Source: CBDEFX01 sp965237635 (lineage in GTDB: Bacteria > Chloroflexota > Dehalococcoidia > Lucifugimonadales > CAUZJF01). Taken from it: a stretch of DNA of 64,000 bases. Location: the NCBI GenBank assembly GCA_965237635.1, contig CBDEFX010000001.1:1-64000 (forward strand), written 5' to 3'. A program made the position numbers and the translations under genes. The notes under the pieces are model-generated. The model did no database searches, was not told the DNA's origin, and saw nothing but the letters and a program-made list of their open reading frames with translations. Within the stretch, counting starts at the first letter, position 1; every line of letters begins with the position of its first letter. Below, piece after piece: positions 34,372 through 41,489 of the stretch.

Positions 34372-34729
34372 CGACTCGCGGCACGGCAACGGCGAGGAGG
34401 CCGGCATCATGATCGCCGGCCGCATCGCGCCCTACCAGAGCGGCGTCCTGCCCAGGGACTTCCCGCAGCGCCTCGAAAGGCTCCGGGAGGCCAGCGGACT
34501 CACCTGGAACGCCTTCGCCGACGCCATCGGCATCGACAAGAAGCGCGTGCACAGGTGGCGCAAGCGCAAGAAGGACGTCAAGAAGCCCGTCAAGCCCGCC
34601 AAGCCCGACAGCGGAGGGTTCTACGCCCTGGTGAAGATAGCAGCCCTCATACCGGGGGGCCTCGACATCCTCATGGGCGAGGGATTCCAGCTGTACCTCT
34701 TGCAGGACTGGCAGGACCGGCAGGACTGA
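34358..34729 (+). CDS. XRE-type helix-turn-helix regulator 2 (123 aa)
   Basis: HTH at ~38-72: FPQRLERLREASGLTWNAFA, DAIGIDKKRVHRWRKR. Followed by a K-rich linker and a hydrophobic C-terminal helix region (ALVKIAALIPGGLDILMGEG). Clear relative of the next gene (DFPQRLERLREASGLTW versus DFPQALERFKKASGMTW), so the two arose by duplication. Confidence 0.72.
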   Translation: MENHDDSRHGNGEEAGIMIAGRIAPYQSGVLPRDFPQRLERLREASGLTWNAFADAIGIDKKRVHRWRKRKKDVKKPVKPAKPDSGGFYALVKIAALIPGGLDILMGEGFQLYLLQDWQDRQD

Positions 34730-34736
34730 GACCCTG

Positions 34737-35039
34737 ATGTCATGCCAGCCCACCCATCGCGGGAGCGTTCGACGCGACGCCTTCCCGGACGACTTTCCCC
34801 AGGCCCTGGAACGCTTCAAGAAGGCTTCCGGGATGACCTGGGACGAGATCGCCTGGCTGCTCGGAACGACCACCGCCACCCTGTGGCGATGGCGAAAGAA
34901 GGGGATCAGGCCCAGCGCCCACTATCTCCTCGCCCTACAGGACCTGGCCGTCGGCATGGGACTCGGGCACATGCTGCCCACCATAAGAGTCATAAACGTG
35001 CCCGCCCACGGTCCGGGGGACCGCATCCGGGCTGAATAG
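34737..35039 (+). CDS. XRE-type helix-turn-helix regulator 3 (100 aa)
   Basis: HTH at ~20-55: DFPQALERFKKASGMTWDEI, AWLLGTTTATLWRWRKKG, then LLALQDLAVGMG. Paralogue of regulator 2. An ATG at 34737 is used; no strong ribosome site, but it begins seven bases after the previous stop. Confidence 0.68.
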   Translation: MSCQPTHRGSVRRDAFPDDFPQALERFKKASGMTWDEIAWLLGTTTATLWRWRKKGIRPSAHYLLALQDLAVGMGLGHMLPTIRVINVPAHGPGDRIRAE

Positions 35040-35042
35040 GAC

Positions 35043-35065
35043 GCGGGGGCCTGCGCAGCCCCCGC
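35043..35065 (+). terminator. Hairpin after the regulator trio
   Basis: Perfect 8-base arms GCGGGGGC (35043-35050) and GCCCCCGC (35058-35065) three bases past the stop of regulator 3. No T-run. The rest of 35066-35226 holds two more short inverted repeats (GCACCGAGGTGC, GCAGGGGACACCTGC) and no gene. Confidence 0.5.
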
Positions 35066-35226
35066 AGAGGACAGCTCCTCACCTTCACCAACGCTCGCAC
35101 CGAGGTGCGAAGGGAGTACGACCGCTAACGAGGCAAACACGAAAGACCGGCGGCTTCCGAAAAAGCCGATGGGGTGAGCGCAGGGGACACCTGCGCCCCG
35201 CGACTAGACCGATGGAATAGACCTGT

Positions 35227-35454
35227 ATGAAGGATAAGAAGAGACAGGACAGACGGGGGAAGCCCCACAGCGACGCCTCGGAGATCGGCGTGGTCAGGGT
35301 CTTCTCCAACCCCGGCCCCGACGCCGAGGACCGGCTGCGACGCCTCTTCTCCCTCCTGGTCAAGTACGCCACCCAGGACAGGGAAGCCGCGCCGGAGAAG
35401 GACTCTCCCTCAGACTCCCCGCATACGGGGGACGGCAGCGAGGAGGAAGGCTGA
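35227..35454 (+). CDS. Small hypothetical protein (75 aa)
   Basis: ATG at 35227, stop overlapping the next start (A of TGATG). Basic N-terminus, a central helix (DAEDRLRRLFSLLVKYATQD) and an acidic S/P/E tail. No family. Overlap with the PP-loop gene suggests coupled translation. Confidence 0.5.
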   Translation: MKDKKRQDRRGKPHSDASEIGVVRVFSNPGPDAEDRLRRLFSLLVKYATQDREAAPEKDSPSDSPHTGDGSEEEG

Positions 35455-36290
35455 TGCGGTCCCCTCGAACCCTGACCGTCATCAGCCTCGGCGGAGGCGT
35501 CCAGTCCTCCGTTATGGCGCTCATGGCCAGCGAGGGCGCGTTCGACCGCGTCCCGGACTGCGCCATATTCGCCGACACGAAGTGGGAACCTCCCTCCATC
35601 TACGTCCACCTGGAATGGCTCGGAAGCCAGCTTCGCGTCCCCCTGTACGTGGTGGACAACGGGCGCAGTCTCCGCGAGGACGTGAAGGCCCTCACCAATC
35701 ACTCGGGCAGCCCCCGCTACATCGACATCCCCGTATACCTCAAGGGTAGTGACGGACAGGGCGACGGCATCGGGCGGCGGCAATGCACCGACAGCTACAA
35801 GATCAGGCCCATCCGCAGGAAGATACGCGAGCTGCTGGGACTCAGAAAGGGGCAGCGCGTCCCCGCAGGAACCGCCGTCGAGCTGTGGCTGGGCATCTCA
35901 ACCGACGAGGCCATCCGCATGAAGACCTCACGCGACAGGTGGATCGAGAACCGCTACCCCCTGATCGAAGCGGGGATGTCCCGGAGGGACTGCCAGGCGT
36001 GGTGGAAGGAGCGTTACGACAGGCCGCTGGAACGCTCGGCCTGTGTCGCCTGCCCCTTCCAGTCCCGCCGGAGATGGGTCGAGACCAAGCGCCGGTGGCC
36101 GGAGCTGTTCACCGAGGCGGTGGAGATCGACGCCAACATGCGCGACAGGCTGGCCTTCGCCAAGGAGCCTTACCTCCACCCCCTGCGAATGCCTCTCGCC
36201 CAAGCGGTCATGCTCGACGAAGCGGAGATGGGAACCGATGGGCAATCGGACGGGTTCGGCAACGAGTGCGAGGGTCACTGTGGCGTCTGA
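35454..36290 (+). CDS. PP-loop ATPase of the PAPS reductase/adenine nucleotide alpha-hydrolase type
   Basis: 278 residues. PP-loop SLGGGVQSSVMAL (~12-24), FADTKWEPPS (typical after the loop), RRQCTDSYKIRPIRRKI (~103-119), CVACPFQSRRRW (~193-204) and a C-terminal CEGHC. The fold adenylates a substrate; relatives include CysH, QueC and DndC. The paired cysteines could hold metal, as in QueC or the Fe-S DndC. Its place between regulators and the integrase suggests an element function such as DNA or tRNA modification, not sulphate assimilation. Specific substrate unknown. Confidence 0.75.
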   Translation: MRSPRTLTVISLGGGVQSSVMALMASEGAFDRVPDCAIFADTKWEPPSIYVHLEWLGSQLRVPLYVVDNGRSLREDVKALTNHSGSPRYIDIPVYLKGSDGQGDGIGRRQCTDSYKIRPIRRKIRELLGLRKGQRVPAGTAVELWLGISTDEAIRMKTSRDRWIENRYPLIEAGMSRRDCQAWWKERYDRPLERSACVACPFQSRRRWVETKRRWPELFTEAVEIDANMRDRLAFAKEPYLHPLRMPLAQAVMLDEAEMGTDGQSDGFGNECEGHCGV

Positions 36291-36435
36291 ACGGCGCGGC
36301 AGCCCTTTGACGCCGCCACGCCAATCAGGTATGATTATGCGTACAGACAAGTTGGCCCGGCGATGCTGATAACACCCCGGGCCGCGGCGCCACCTGAAGG
36401 AACAGGTGATGCAAGTAGCATTGTACTACTCGCAG

Positions 36436-36465
36436 ACCCGCTCCCGACAGGAGGCGGGTTTCTTT
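36436..36465 (+). terminator. Rho-independent terminator before the integrase
   Basis: ACCCGCTCC (36436-36444) pairs with GGAGGCGGGT (36450-36459) around a 5-base loop with one bulge, then TTTCTTT. It lies between the PP-loop gene and the integrase start and shows that the integrase frame's upward extension to 36406 is not real. A second inverted repeat GGCCCGG/CCGGGCC lies at ~36354-36384. Confidence 0.65.
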
Positions 36466-36498
36466 AGTTTCAGGGAGCTAAGAGCAAAGGAGGCGATC

Positions 36499-38103
36499 AT
36501 GGCGAAAACCAGGGCACAGCAACAGCAGGCAACCGGCCAGAGGGCGGCCATCTACGCCCGCGTATCGGACAAGAGCCAGGACGGGGACGACAAGACCTCC
36601 ATCTCCGAGCAGATAGGCGAGATGGAAGCCTACTGCGAGGGCAAGGGTCTGAATATCACCGCCCGCTATCAGGAGGTGGGCAGGGGATGGTCCAAGAAGC
36701 GCCCGGAGTTCCAGAGGATGCTGGCCGACGCCAGGAGCGGACGCTTCGACACCATCGTCTGCTGGAAGTCCGACCGGCTCAGCAGGGGCATGTACCCCGC
36801 TGCCGCACTCATGGAGGTCGTCGAGGCCCACCAGATACGGCTCGAAGCCGTCATGGACGCCATCGACATGAAGACCTTCGGCCTCATGGCGGCGATAGGC
36901 AAGATCGAGCTTGACAACTTCCGGGAGAGGGCCGCTATGGGCAAGCGCGGCTCGGCCAAGCAGGGGAGGATACCGGCGGGCAGGCTGCCCTACGGCTACC
37001 GCATCGGAGACGACGGCAGGCCGGAGGTGGTGGAATCCGAGGCTGAGCTGGTGCGCCGCATCTTCCGCATGTACGTCCACGAAGGGATGGGAGCGCCCTC
37101 CATAGCATGGCAACTGGTGGACGAAGGAGTCCCCACGATCCAACCCGGGAAGCGTTGGTATCAGGCGAATATCCATCGTCTCCTGGCGAATGCGACCTAC
37201 AAGGGCGTCTGGAGCTACGGACAGACCAGGCAGGTCCTGACTGAGCAGGGCACCAAGGTCTACGACCAACCCAGGGACACGTGGATAGACATCCCGGTCG
37301 CGCCGATAGTGGACGAGGAGACGTGGGACAAGGCGCAGAAGCTCAAGAAGCAGCGGTTGAAGCGGTCCAAGAGGAACACCAAGCTGTTCTACCTGCTCCA
37401 ACACCTCGTCAGGTGCGCCGAGTGCGGGATGATGCTCGGGGCGAAGGGGACCCGGTTCACCACCCACAGGCGAAACGGCAAGGTCTATAGGTACGACTTC
37501 CCCGACAACCCCCGCCGGTACTATATGTGCGGCGGGATGCAGAGGCACCGCCTGCGCTGCCGGGAGAAGCCCTACATCAGGGCGGAGCGGCTGGAGGAGC
37601 GGGTCTGGAGCGAGGTCAAGCGCGTTCTTCAGAACCCGGACCTCATCGTAGCCGGTATCGAGACCGTCGATGACCGGGAGAGCAACGAGTTGGCCGAGGA
37701 GGTCGCCCGGGCGGAGCGCGAGCTGAGGAGCGTCCAGATGGAGGAGGACAGGGCCATCAGGCTGTTCGTGTCTGGGAAGATCACCGAGGAGCAGCTCGAC
37801 CTTCAGCGCAAGTTCATCACCGAACGGCTGGAGAGCCTCCGGGCAAAGCTGGATGACGACCGGGCCAGGGAGGCGAGCGGAGCCGAGAAGCGGGCGTTGA
37901 TGGAAGCTGTCCTTGCATGGGCGGGGGAGGTTGGCGAGGGCCTGGACGAGTTGGCCCCCGAGCAGCGCAGGGAGGTGCTCCAACTGGTCGTGGAGCAGGT
38001 CATGATCGACCGGGACAACAACATGGACGTCACCCTGGCTATCCCTGTCGATGGTTCCGTGTCGATTACATCACAGTCGTCAAGATCAGGGAGAGGATTC
38101 TGA
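36499..38103 (+). CDS. Large serine recombinase (ICE integrase)
   Basis: 534 residues from the ATG at 36499 (AAAGGAGG upstream). Resolvase domain with catalytic serine in AAIYARVSDKSQDG, then DTIVCWKSDRLSRG; recombinase domain (GRLPYGYRI ... ATYKGVWSYGQ); zinc ribbon with CAEC, YMCGG and RCREK; then a long coiled coil (EEVARAERELRSVQMEEDRA). Such enzymes integrate elements by attP x attB crossing with a 2-base core. The last ~15 residues (SVSITSQSSRSGRGF) may be encoded by the flanking DNA if attP overlaps the gene's 3' end. Confidence 0.9.
   Translation: MAKTRAQQQQATGQRAAIYARVSDKSQDGDDKTSISEQIGEMEAYCEGKGLNITARYQEVGRGWSKKRPEFQRMLADARSGRFDTIVCWKSDRLSRGMYPAAALMEVVEAHQIRLEAVMDAIDMKTFGLMAAIGKIELDNFRERAAMGKRGSAKQGRIPAGRLPYGYRIGDDGRPEVVESEAELVRRIFRMYVHEGMGAPSIAWQLVDEGVPTIQPGKRWYQANIHRLLANATYKGVWSYGQTRQVLTEQGTKVYDQPRDTWIDIPVAPIVDEETWDKAQKLKKQRLKRSKRNTKLFYLLQHLVRCAECGMMLGAKGTRFTTHRRNGKVYRYDFPDNPRRYYMCGGMQRHRLRCREKPYIRAERLEERVWSEVKRVLQNPDLIVAGIETVDDRESNELAEEVARAERELRSVQMEEDRAIRLFVSGKITEEQLDLQRKFITERLESLRAKLDDDRAREASGAEKRALMEAVLAWAGEVGEGLDELAPEQRREVLQLVVEQVMIDRDNNMDVTLAIPVDGSVSITSQSSRSGRGF
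38045..38075. other. Inferred right attachment junction (attR-type)
   Basis: Here the integrase frame loses its family-like sequence (after TLAIPVDG) and the frame of another recombinase picks up in mid-domain (VVKIRERILNEET). This is where an ICE that integrated inside a serine-recombinase gene would show its border. Exact core dinucleotide cannot be fixed without the other end, which is not in the window. Confidence 0.5.
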
Positions 38104-38714
38104 ACGAGGAGACCATCGTGGCGCTGGTGACGCTGGTGGCCGAGGAGATCGACGCCATGGCCGGGGAGCTTGCCGGCAGGCTGGAGGTCGTCGAGGCCGA
38201 GCTAGGGGACGTGAGGAAGCGTCTTGAGAAGCTCTACGAGGCCATTGAGACCAGCGAGCTGACGTTGGAGGTCCTGTCGCCCCGCATCATGTCCCTGAGG
38301 CACCGTGAGGAGCAACTGGAGGCCGCGAGAGAGGACGCCGAGACCCGGCTTGAGCAGCGCAGGGTTGCCCTTCCCGACACCGAGGAGATAGTGCGGTACG
38401 TCGCCGACTTCCGGGACTTCCTGAAGGACGGGACGATCCCGGAGCGCAAGGCGCTCATCCGCAACTTCGTTGAGGGCATCGAGGTGATGGGAGACGAGGC
38501 GACGCTGACGTACACCGTCCCCATGCCCAGTGACGGAGTGACCAGCGAATCGGCGTCGGTTCTTGATTTCGTCAAGTCCGGCCCACTTGAGAAGACTCGA
38601 ACCAGTCGACGAGTGTATACAAGGCTAGCTGGCTGGTCCAGAGCGGTGCAGCAATTTGGGGGATTCGACCAACTCCTCTCGCTGCCTCCAATTATACCGC
38701 CCACGAGTACCTGA
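38066..38714 (+). pseudogene. 3' remnant of a second large serine recombinase
   Basis: The frame from ~38066 reads KIRERILNEETIVALVTLVA, EEIDAMAGELAGRLEVVEAE, then YVADFRDFLKDG, ERKALIRNFVEGIEVMGDEA, LTYTVPMP: the coiled-coil and C-terminal part of a large serine recombinase, with no catalytic domain, recombinase domain or zinc ribbon. It is a different protein from the adjacent integrase. Best reading: the host gene interrupted by ICE insertion. A nominal start exists at 37917 but lies inside the integrase gene in another frame. Confidence 0.75.
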
Positions 38715-38913
38715 GTCCTTGGTGTCGATTGGATAGTTGGGATGGAGATGCCGAAGGGAGAGGCGGATGCCTAGTAAGTCGGTGCAGCGTGATGCTCCTA
38801 TCGTTTCTCCGCCCCGCCACATCACAATGCAGGAATCGAGAGGCCCCGGTGCGTTGACAGGCTGCCCAGCCACATCTCGAAGATGGTCGTATCTACCGTA
38901 CGCGGTGGTGGGC
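38696..38913 (+). repeat. Dispersed repeat copy A with response-regulator tail
   Basis: Begins with ACCGCCCACGAGTACCTGAG (38696-38715), shared exactly with 45238-45257; then ATGCCGAAGGGAGAGGCGGATG (as the end of a KdpE-like winged helix, RMPKGEADA then stop near 38773), then ~145 bases almost identical to 45571-45717 (contains AATGCAGGAATCGAGAGGCC and CAGCCACATCTCGAAGATGG). Marks a duplicated border of old two-component genes. Confidence 0.65.
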
Positions 38914-38948
38914 CTATAGGGACGCTCAGGTGTGAGCGCCCCTATAGG
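38913..38948. repeat. 36-base hairpin
   Basis: CCTATAGGGACGCTCA (38913-38928) and TGAGCGCCCCTATAGG (38933-38948) pair with one mismatch around GGTG, right at the end of dispersed repeat copy A. Could be a terminator or end of a small mobile sequence. No T-run. Confidence 0.6.
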
Positions 38949-39126
38949 GTCAAACCGGGTTGCCGGCGGACCAAACCTTCCACAGTCGGGTTGACATTCT
39001 CAAGGGGCAAGGGGAACCCGCGTCGTTTCCCCAACGACCATCTCAGGGAGTTTGTCAGCCCTGGCCCCGGTCCCAACATGCTGTCCACGGTCGATGTGGA
39101 TAATCAGGGGGATAGGATGAGACGGG

Positions 39127-39267
39127 CGACGTCCAAGTCATCGTCTGGCGAGACCTGGCTCCCAAGCTCCCCACACCGCTTGGCAACCAGGTGGTTGAGG
39201 TCACCGGACGGGTATCCAAGAGGGACTAGATCAAGAACCTGAACGTGACGGACCTGAGCGCCGTCTA
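39127..39267 (+). pseudogene. OB-fold-like gene remnant with an in-frame stop
   Basis: Read in the right frame this gives GDVQVIVWRDLAPKLP, LGNQVVEVTGRVSKRD, a TAG, then IKNLNVTDLSAV and a stop: the look of the last strands of an OB-fold DNA-binding domain. No start. The rest of 38949-39374 shows nothing else supportable. Confidence 0.35.
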
Positions 39268-39467
39268 GGCGAGCGAAACCCTCCCTCCGTGCCACAGCCG
39301 GCACGGAGGGAGGTCGCGGTACAGGGATTGCGCGGTTACTGCCGAAAGGTTACATTATGGATGTGAGATGTGTGGCTAGAAGTGGCTCCGGAAATCTGAA
39401 CAGGGGGATAAGTGGAATCGCTGCCTGATTGAGGGCATGATAGTGCTCTCGGAGACAGGAGCGAGAG

Positions 39468-39773
39468 ATGAGCAGACGACCCCGCCGTAACCACTCGGCA
39501 GAGTTCAAGGCGAAGGTGGCTCTTGCCGCAGTGCGCGGCGACCGGACACTTTCGGAGCTGGCAAGCCAGTTCGATGTGCACCCGAACCAGATCACGCAAT
39601 GGAAGACCCAGTTGCTGGATCGGGCGGCGCAGTTATTTGGGGCCGGGACAGGGCAGGCTGAAAAGCCGGTAGATATGAAGGTCCTTCACGCTAAGATCGG
39701 TGAGCTTGCGTTGGAGAACGATTTTTTAGAGTCCGCGCTCACGAAGGCGGGATTGCCGGGCGCAAGGCGATGA
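39468..39773 (+). CDS. IS3-family transposase OrfA (copy 1)
   Basis: 101 residues. Helix-turn-helix HSAEFKAKVALAAVRGD, LSELASQFDVHPNQITQWK, then a leucine-zipper-like helix (KVLHAKIGELALENDFL). It binds the IS ends. Near its 3' end lies T TTT TTA (39722-39728), a classical -1 slippery heptamer in the right phase to make the OrfAB fusion. Confidence 0.9.
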   Translation: MSRRPRRNHSAEFKAKVALAAVRGDRTLSELASQFDVHPNQITQWKTQLLDRAAQLFGAGTGQAEKPVDMKVLHAKIGELALENDFLESALTKAGLPGARR

Positions 39774-40597
39774 TCGACCGCGATCACAAGCTGCCTCTCG
39801 CCCGCCAGGCAAAGGTAGTGGGCATCAGCCGCGGGAGCATCTACTACCGGCCACGGCCGGTGGGCGAAGCCGGTCTCGGACTGATGCGCCGTATCGATGA
39901 GCTGCACCTTGAGTATCCGTTTGCAGGCAGTAGGATGATGCGAGGCCTGCTCCGCCAGGAGGGACTCTCCTCCGGGCGTAGACACATCGCCACACTGATG
40001 CGGCGGATGGGCATCGAGGCGCTGTACCGCAAGCCCAACACCAGCCGGCGACGGCCCGGCCATACGGTGTATCCGTACCTGCTGCGCGGGCTTGAGGTGA
40101 GCAGGCCCAACCAGGTGTGGGCAATGGATATCACGTACATTCCGATGGCCAGGGGGTTCGTGTACCTAGCCGCAGTGATGGACTGGCATAGCCGCAAGGT
40201 GCTGGCCTGGCGGGTATCGGTCACAATGGACACAGACTTCTGCGTGGAGGCGCTCGAAGAATCCCTGGGACGCCACGGCGCGCCGGAGATATTCAACACA
40301 GATCAGGGAAGCCAGTTCACAAGTGATGCCTTCACCGGCCTGCTGAAAGCCAATGGGATCCAGATCAGCATAGACGGGAAGGGAAGCTGGAAGGATAATG
40401 TGTTCGTCGAACGACTGTGGAAGAGCGTCAAGTACGAGGAGGTGTACCTGAGAGCCTACGAATCGGTCCCGGAAGCCAGAACTGGACTCGGGCGGTACTT
40501 CGAGTTTTACAATGCCGGACGGCCCCATTCGAGCCTTGGGGGTATGACGCCGGACCAGTTCTTTGACAGAGCGCCTGCCGAGTCCGCGGCGGCCTAA
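39770..40597 (+). CDS. IS3-family transposase OrfB (DDE integrase; copy 1)
   Basis: 275 residues in the -1 frame relative to OrfA, overlapping it by ATGA. Integrase-core acidic triad: WAMDITYIP, FNTDQGSQFTS and DNVFVERLWKSVKYEEVYL. The HTH_21-like start (SRMMRGLLRQEGLSSGRRHI) is present. Catalyses copy-out paste-in transposition, normally as the OrfAB frameshift product. Confidence 0.92.
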   Translation: MIDRDHKLPLARQAKVVGISRGSIYYRPRPVGEAGLGLMRRIDELHLEYPFAGSRMMRGLLRQEGLSSGRRHIATLMRRMGIEALYRKPNTSRRRPGHTVYPYLLRGLEVSRPNQVWAMDITYIPMARGFVYLAAVMDWHSRKVLAWRVSVTMDTDFCVEALEESLGRHGAPEIFNTDQGSQFTSDAFTGLLKANGIQISIDGKGSWKDNVFVERLWKSVKYEEVYLRAYESVPEARTGLGRYFEFYNAGRPHSSLGGMTPDQFFDRAPAESAAA

Positions 40598-40702
40598 CGC
40601 ACGGCAGCGCGATTCCACTTATCAAACCGGGCAGCGCTGTTCAGACAAACGAGACCACCTCTGCTGTTGTCCCTAACCAACGTTTGTAGAGGCGATTGTG
40701 CA

Positions 40703-41098
40703 ATGGAACTTAGTAGCTTGGAAACCAAGCTCTTCAAGGAGATTCTAAATGCTGAGCTTGATGTGCCCGTACGGGCCACTCTGAAGTACGAGAATAATTC
40801 CCTCGAAATGATTGTCGTTCCTGAAATCACGCCGTCAGGACATTTTAGGCTGAAGTACTATAACGCGCCAGCAGCCGATCCAGAATGTAATTCCATTGAA
40901 GGCGGCACGCTGGCGGCTGGTGTTTCAGCTAGCCGGGGGAGCGGTGCCTCGGGAGGTATTTCGACAAGTGCTGGAGCGTATCGGCGGGCTCCATCCAGCA
41001 CCAGGGTAGCGAGTATCCTTGGGATCATCGGAGGTGACGGGGGTAGCCAAGGGGGAGCTGTGCGCCTGGATGAGTTGAATCGTGTGCAAACGTGCTGA
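40703..41098 (+). CDS. Doubtful hypothetical protein (131 aa)
   Basis: ATG at 40703, just right of the IS3 copy. The first ~75 residues look coded (ELDVPVRATLKYENNSLEMI, EITPSGHFRLKYYNAPAADP) with lower GC than its surroundings; the rest turns S/G/R-rich and another frame there reads VFQLAGGAVPREVFRQVLER. Possibly two gene fragments joined by an indel. No family recognised. Confidence 0.35.
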   Translation: MELSSLETKLFKEILNAELDVPVRATLKYENNSLEMIVVPEITPSGHFRLKYYNAPAADPECNSIEGGTLAAGVSASRGSGASGGISTSAGAYRRAPSSTRVASILGIIGGDGGSQGGAVRLDELNRVQTC

Positions 41099-41489
41099 AA
41101 GCCGCCTCCGTTGCCTGGCGGACGCTAATTCACGGCACCGAGAGATGGTTTTGTGAGCCCGATGGGATAGTTGACGGCGTTCGTGGATGCCCCTACCATA
41201 ACCGTCGTGAAGGATGGCGGGTTCTTTGGACACCCGCAGTCTGTATGGGGAATGTCGGTTCTCAACCCTTCTCGCAGCGTCGGCTTACGACGACGCGGGG
41301 TTATCGTATCGGCTGCCTGACCACGCGCACGCTGAACGGTCCGGCAAATGGTAACCGCCGATACCGTACGACTTGGCAGCGGCGCATGCGCCTCCGCGGG
41401 CTGAAGTTTGACTCGGACACTTCTGGCGCAGCGGTAGTATCCGCTTTCGCGAGGTCCGGCGTCGCCCGTCGCAACCAGGGGGTTTGACA
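41099..41489. other. Stretch without a supported gene
   Basis: 390 bases between the doubtful protein and the Cache lipoprotein. Open frames on both strands exist but have no motifs or ribosome sites. It presumably contains the promoter for the lipoprotein gene, whose ATG follows AGGGGG. Confidence 0.4.

Larger units (their letters stand above)
9150..38066. mobile_element. Integrative and conjugative element (right end visible, left end uncertain)
   Basis: The span carries a divergent plan typical of ICEs: minus-strand replication/recombination genes (9.2-21.4 kb), a repeat-rich non-coding centre, plus-strand type IV secretion genes (23.5-32.4 kb), regulators, and a large serine integrase at the right edge. 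The right boundary is placed near 38.06 kb, where the integrase 3' end meets the headless remainder of another recombinase gene. The left boundary is not visible: no matching 5' recombinase fragment is present, so the defence cluster at 1-9066 could be ICE cargo or flanking DNA. Confidence 0.75.
39378..40662 (+). mobile_element. IS3-family insertion sequence, copy 1
   Basis: 1285 bases with imperfect terminal inverted repeats (AGAAGTGGCTCC... left; AGAGGTGGTCTC... right, read inward; both share TCTGAACAG and GATAAGTGGAATCGC further in) and a 3-base target duplication GCT (39375-39377 and 40663-40665). Two overlapping transposase frames inside. Looks intact. Confidence 0.85.

Noticed and set aside
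35454..36290. Assignment as a sulphate-assimilation CysH
   Set aside because: Context is mobile-element genes and the cysteine pattern differs; kept as a general PP-loop ATPase.
36406..36498. Upstream extension of the integrase to an earlier ATG
   Set aside because: It would run through the rho-independent terminator; AAAGGAGG marks the ATG at 36499.
38585..38714. TTCGAGT-like string on the minus strand at the end of the recombinase remnant, considered as a tRNA attachment site
   Set aside because: T-stem pairs poorly and no cloverleaf can be drawn; the plus-strand recombinase frame explains most of it.
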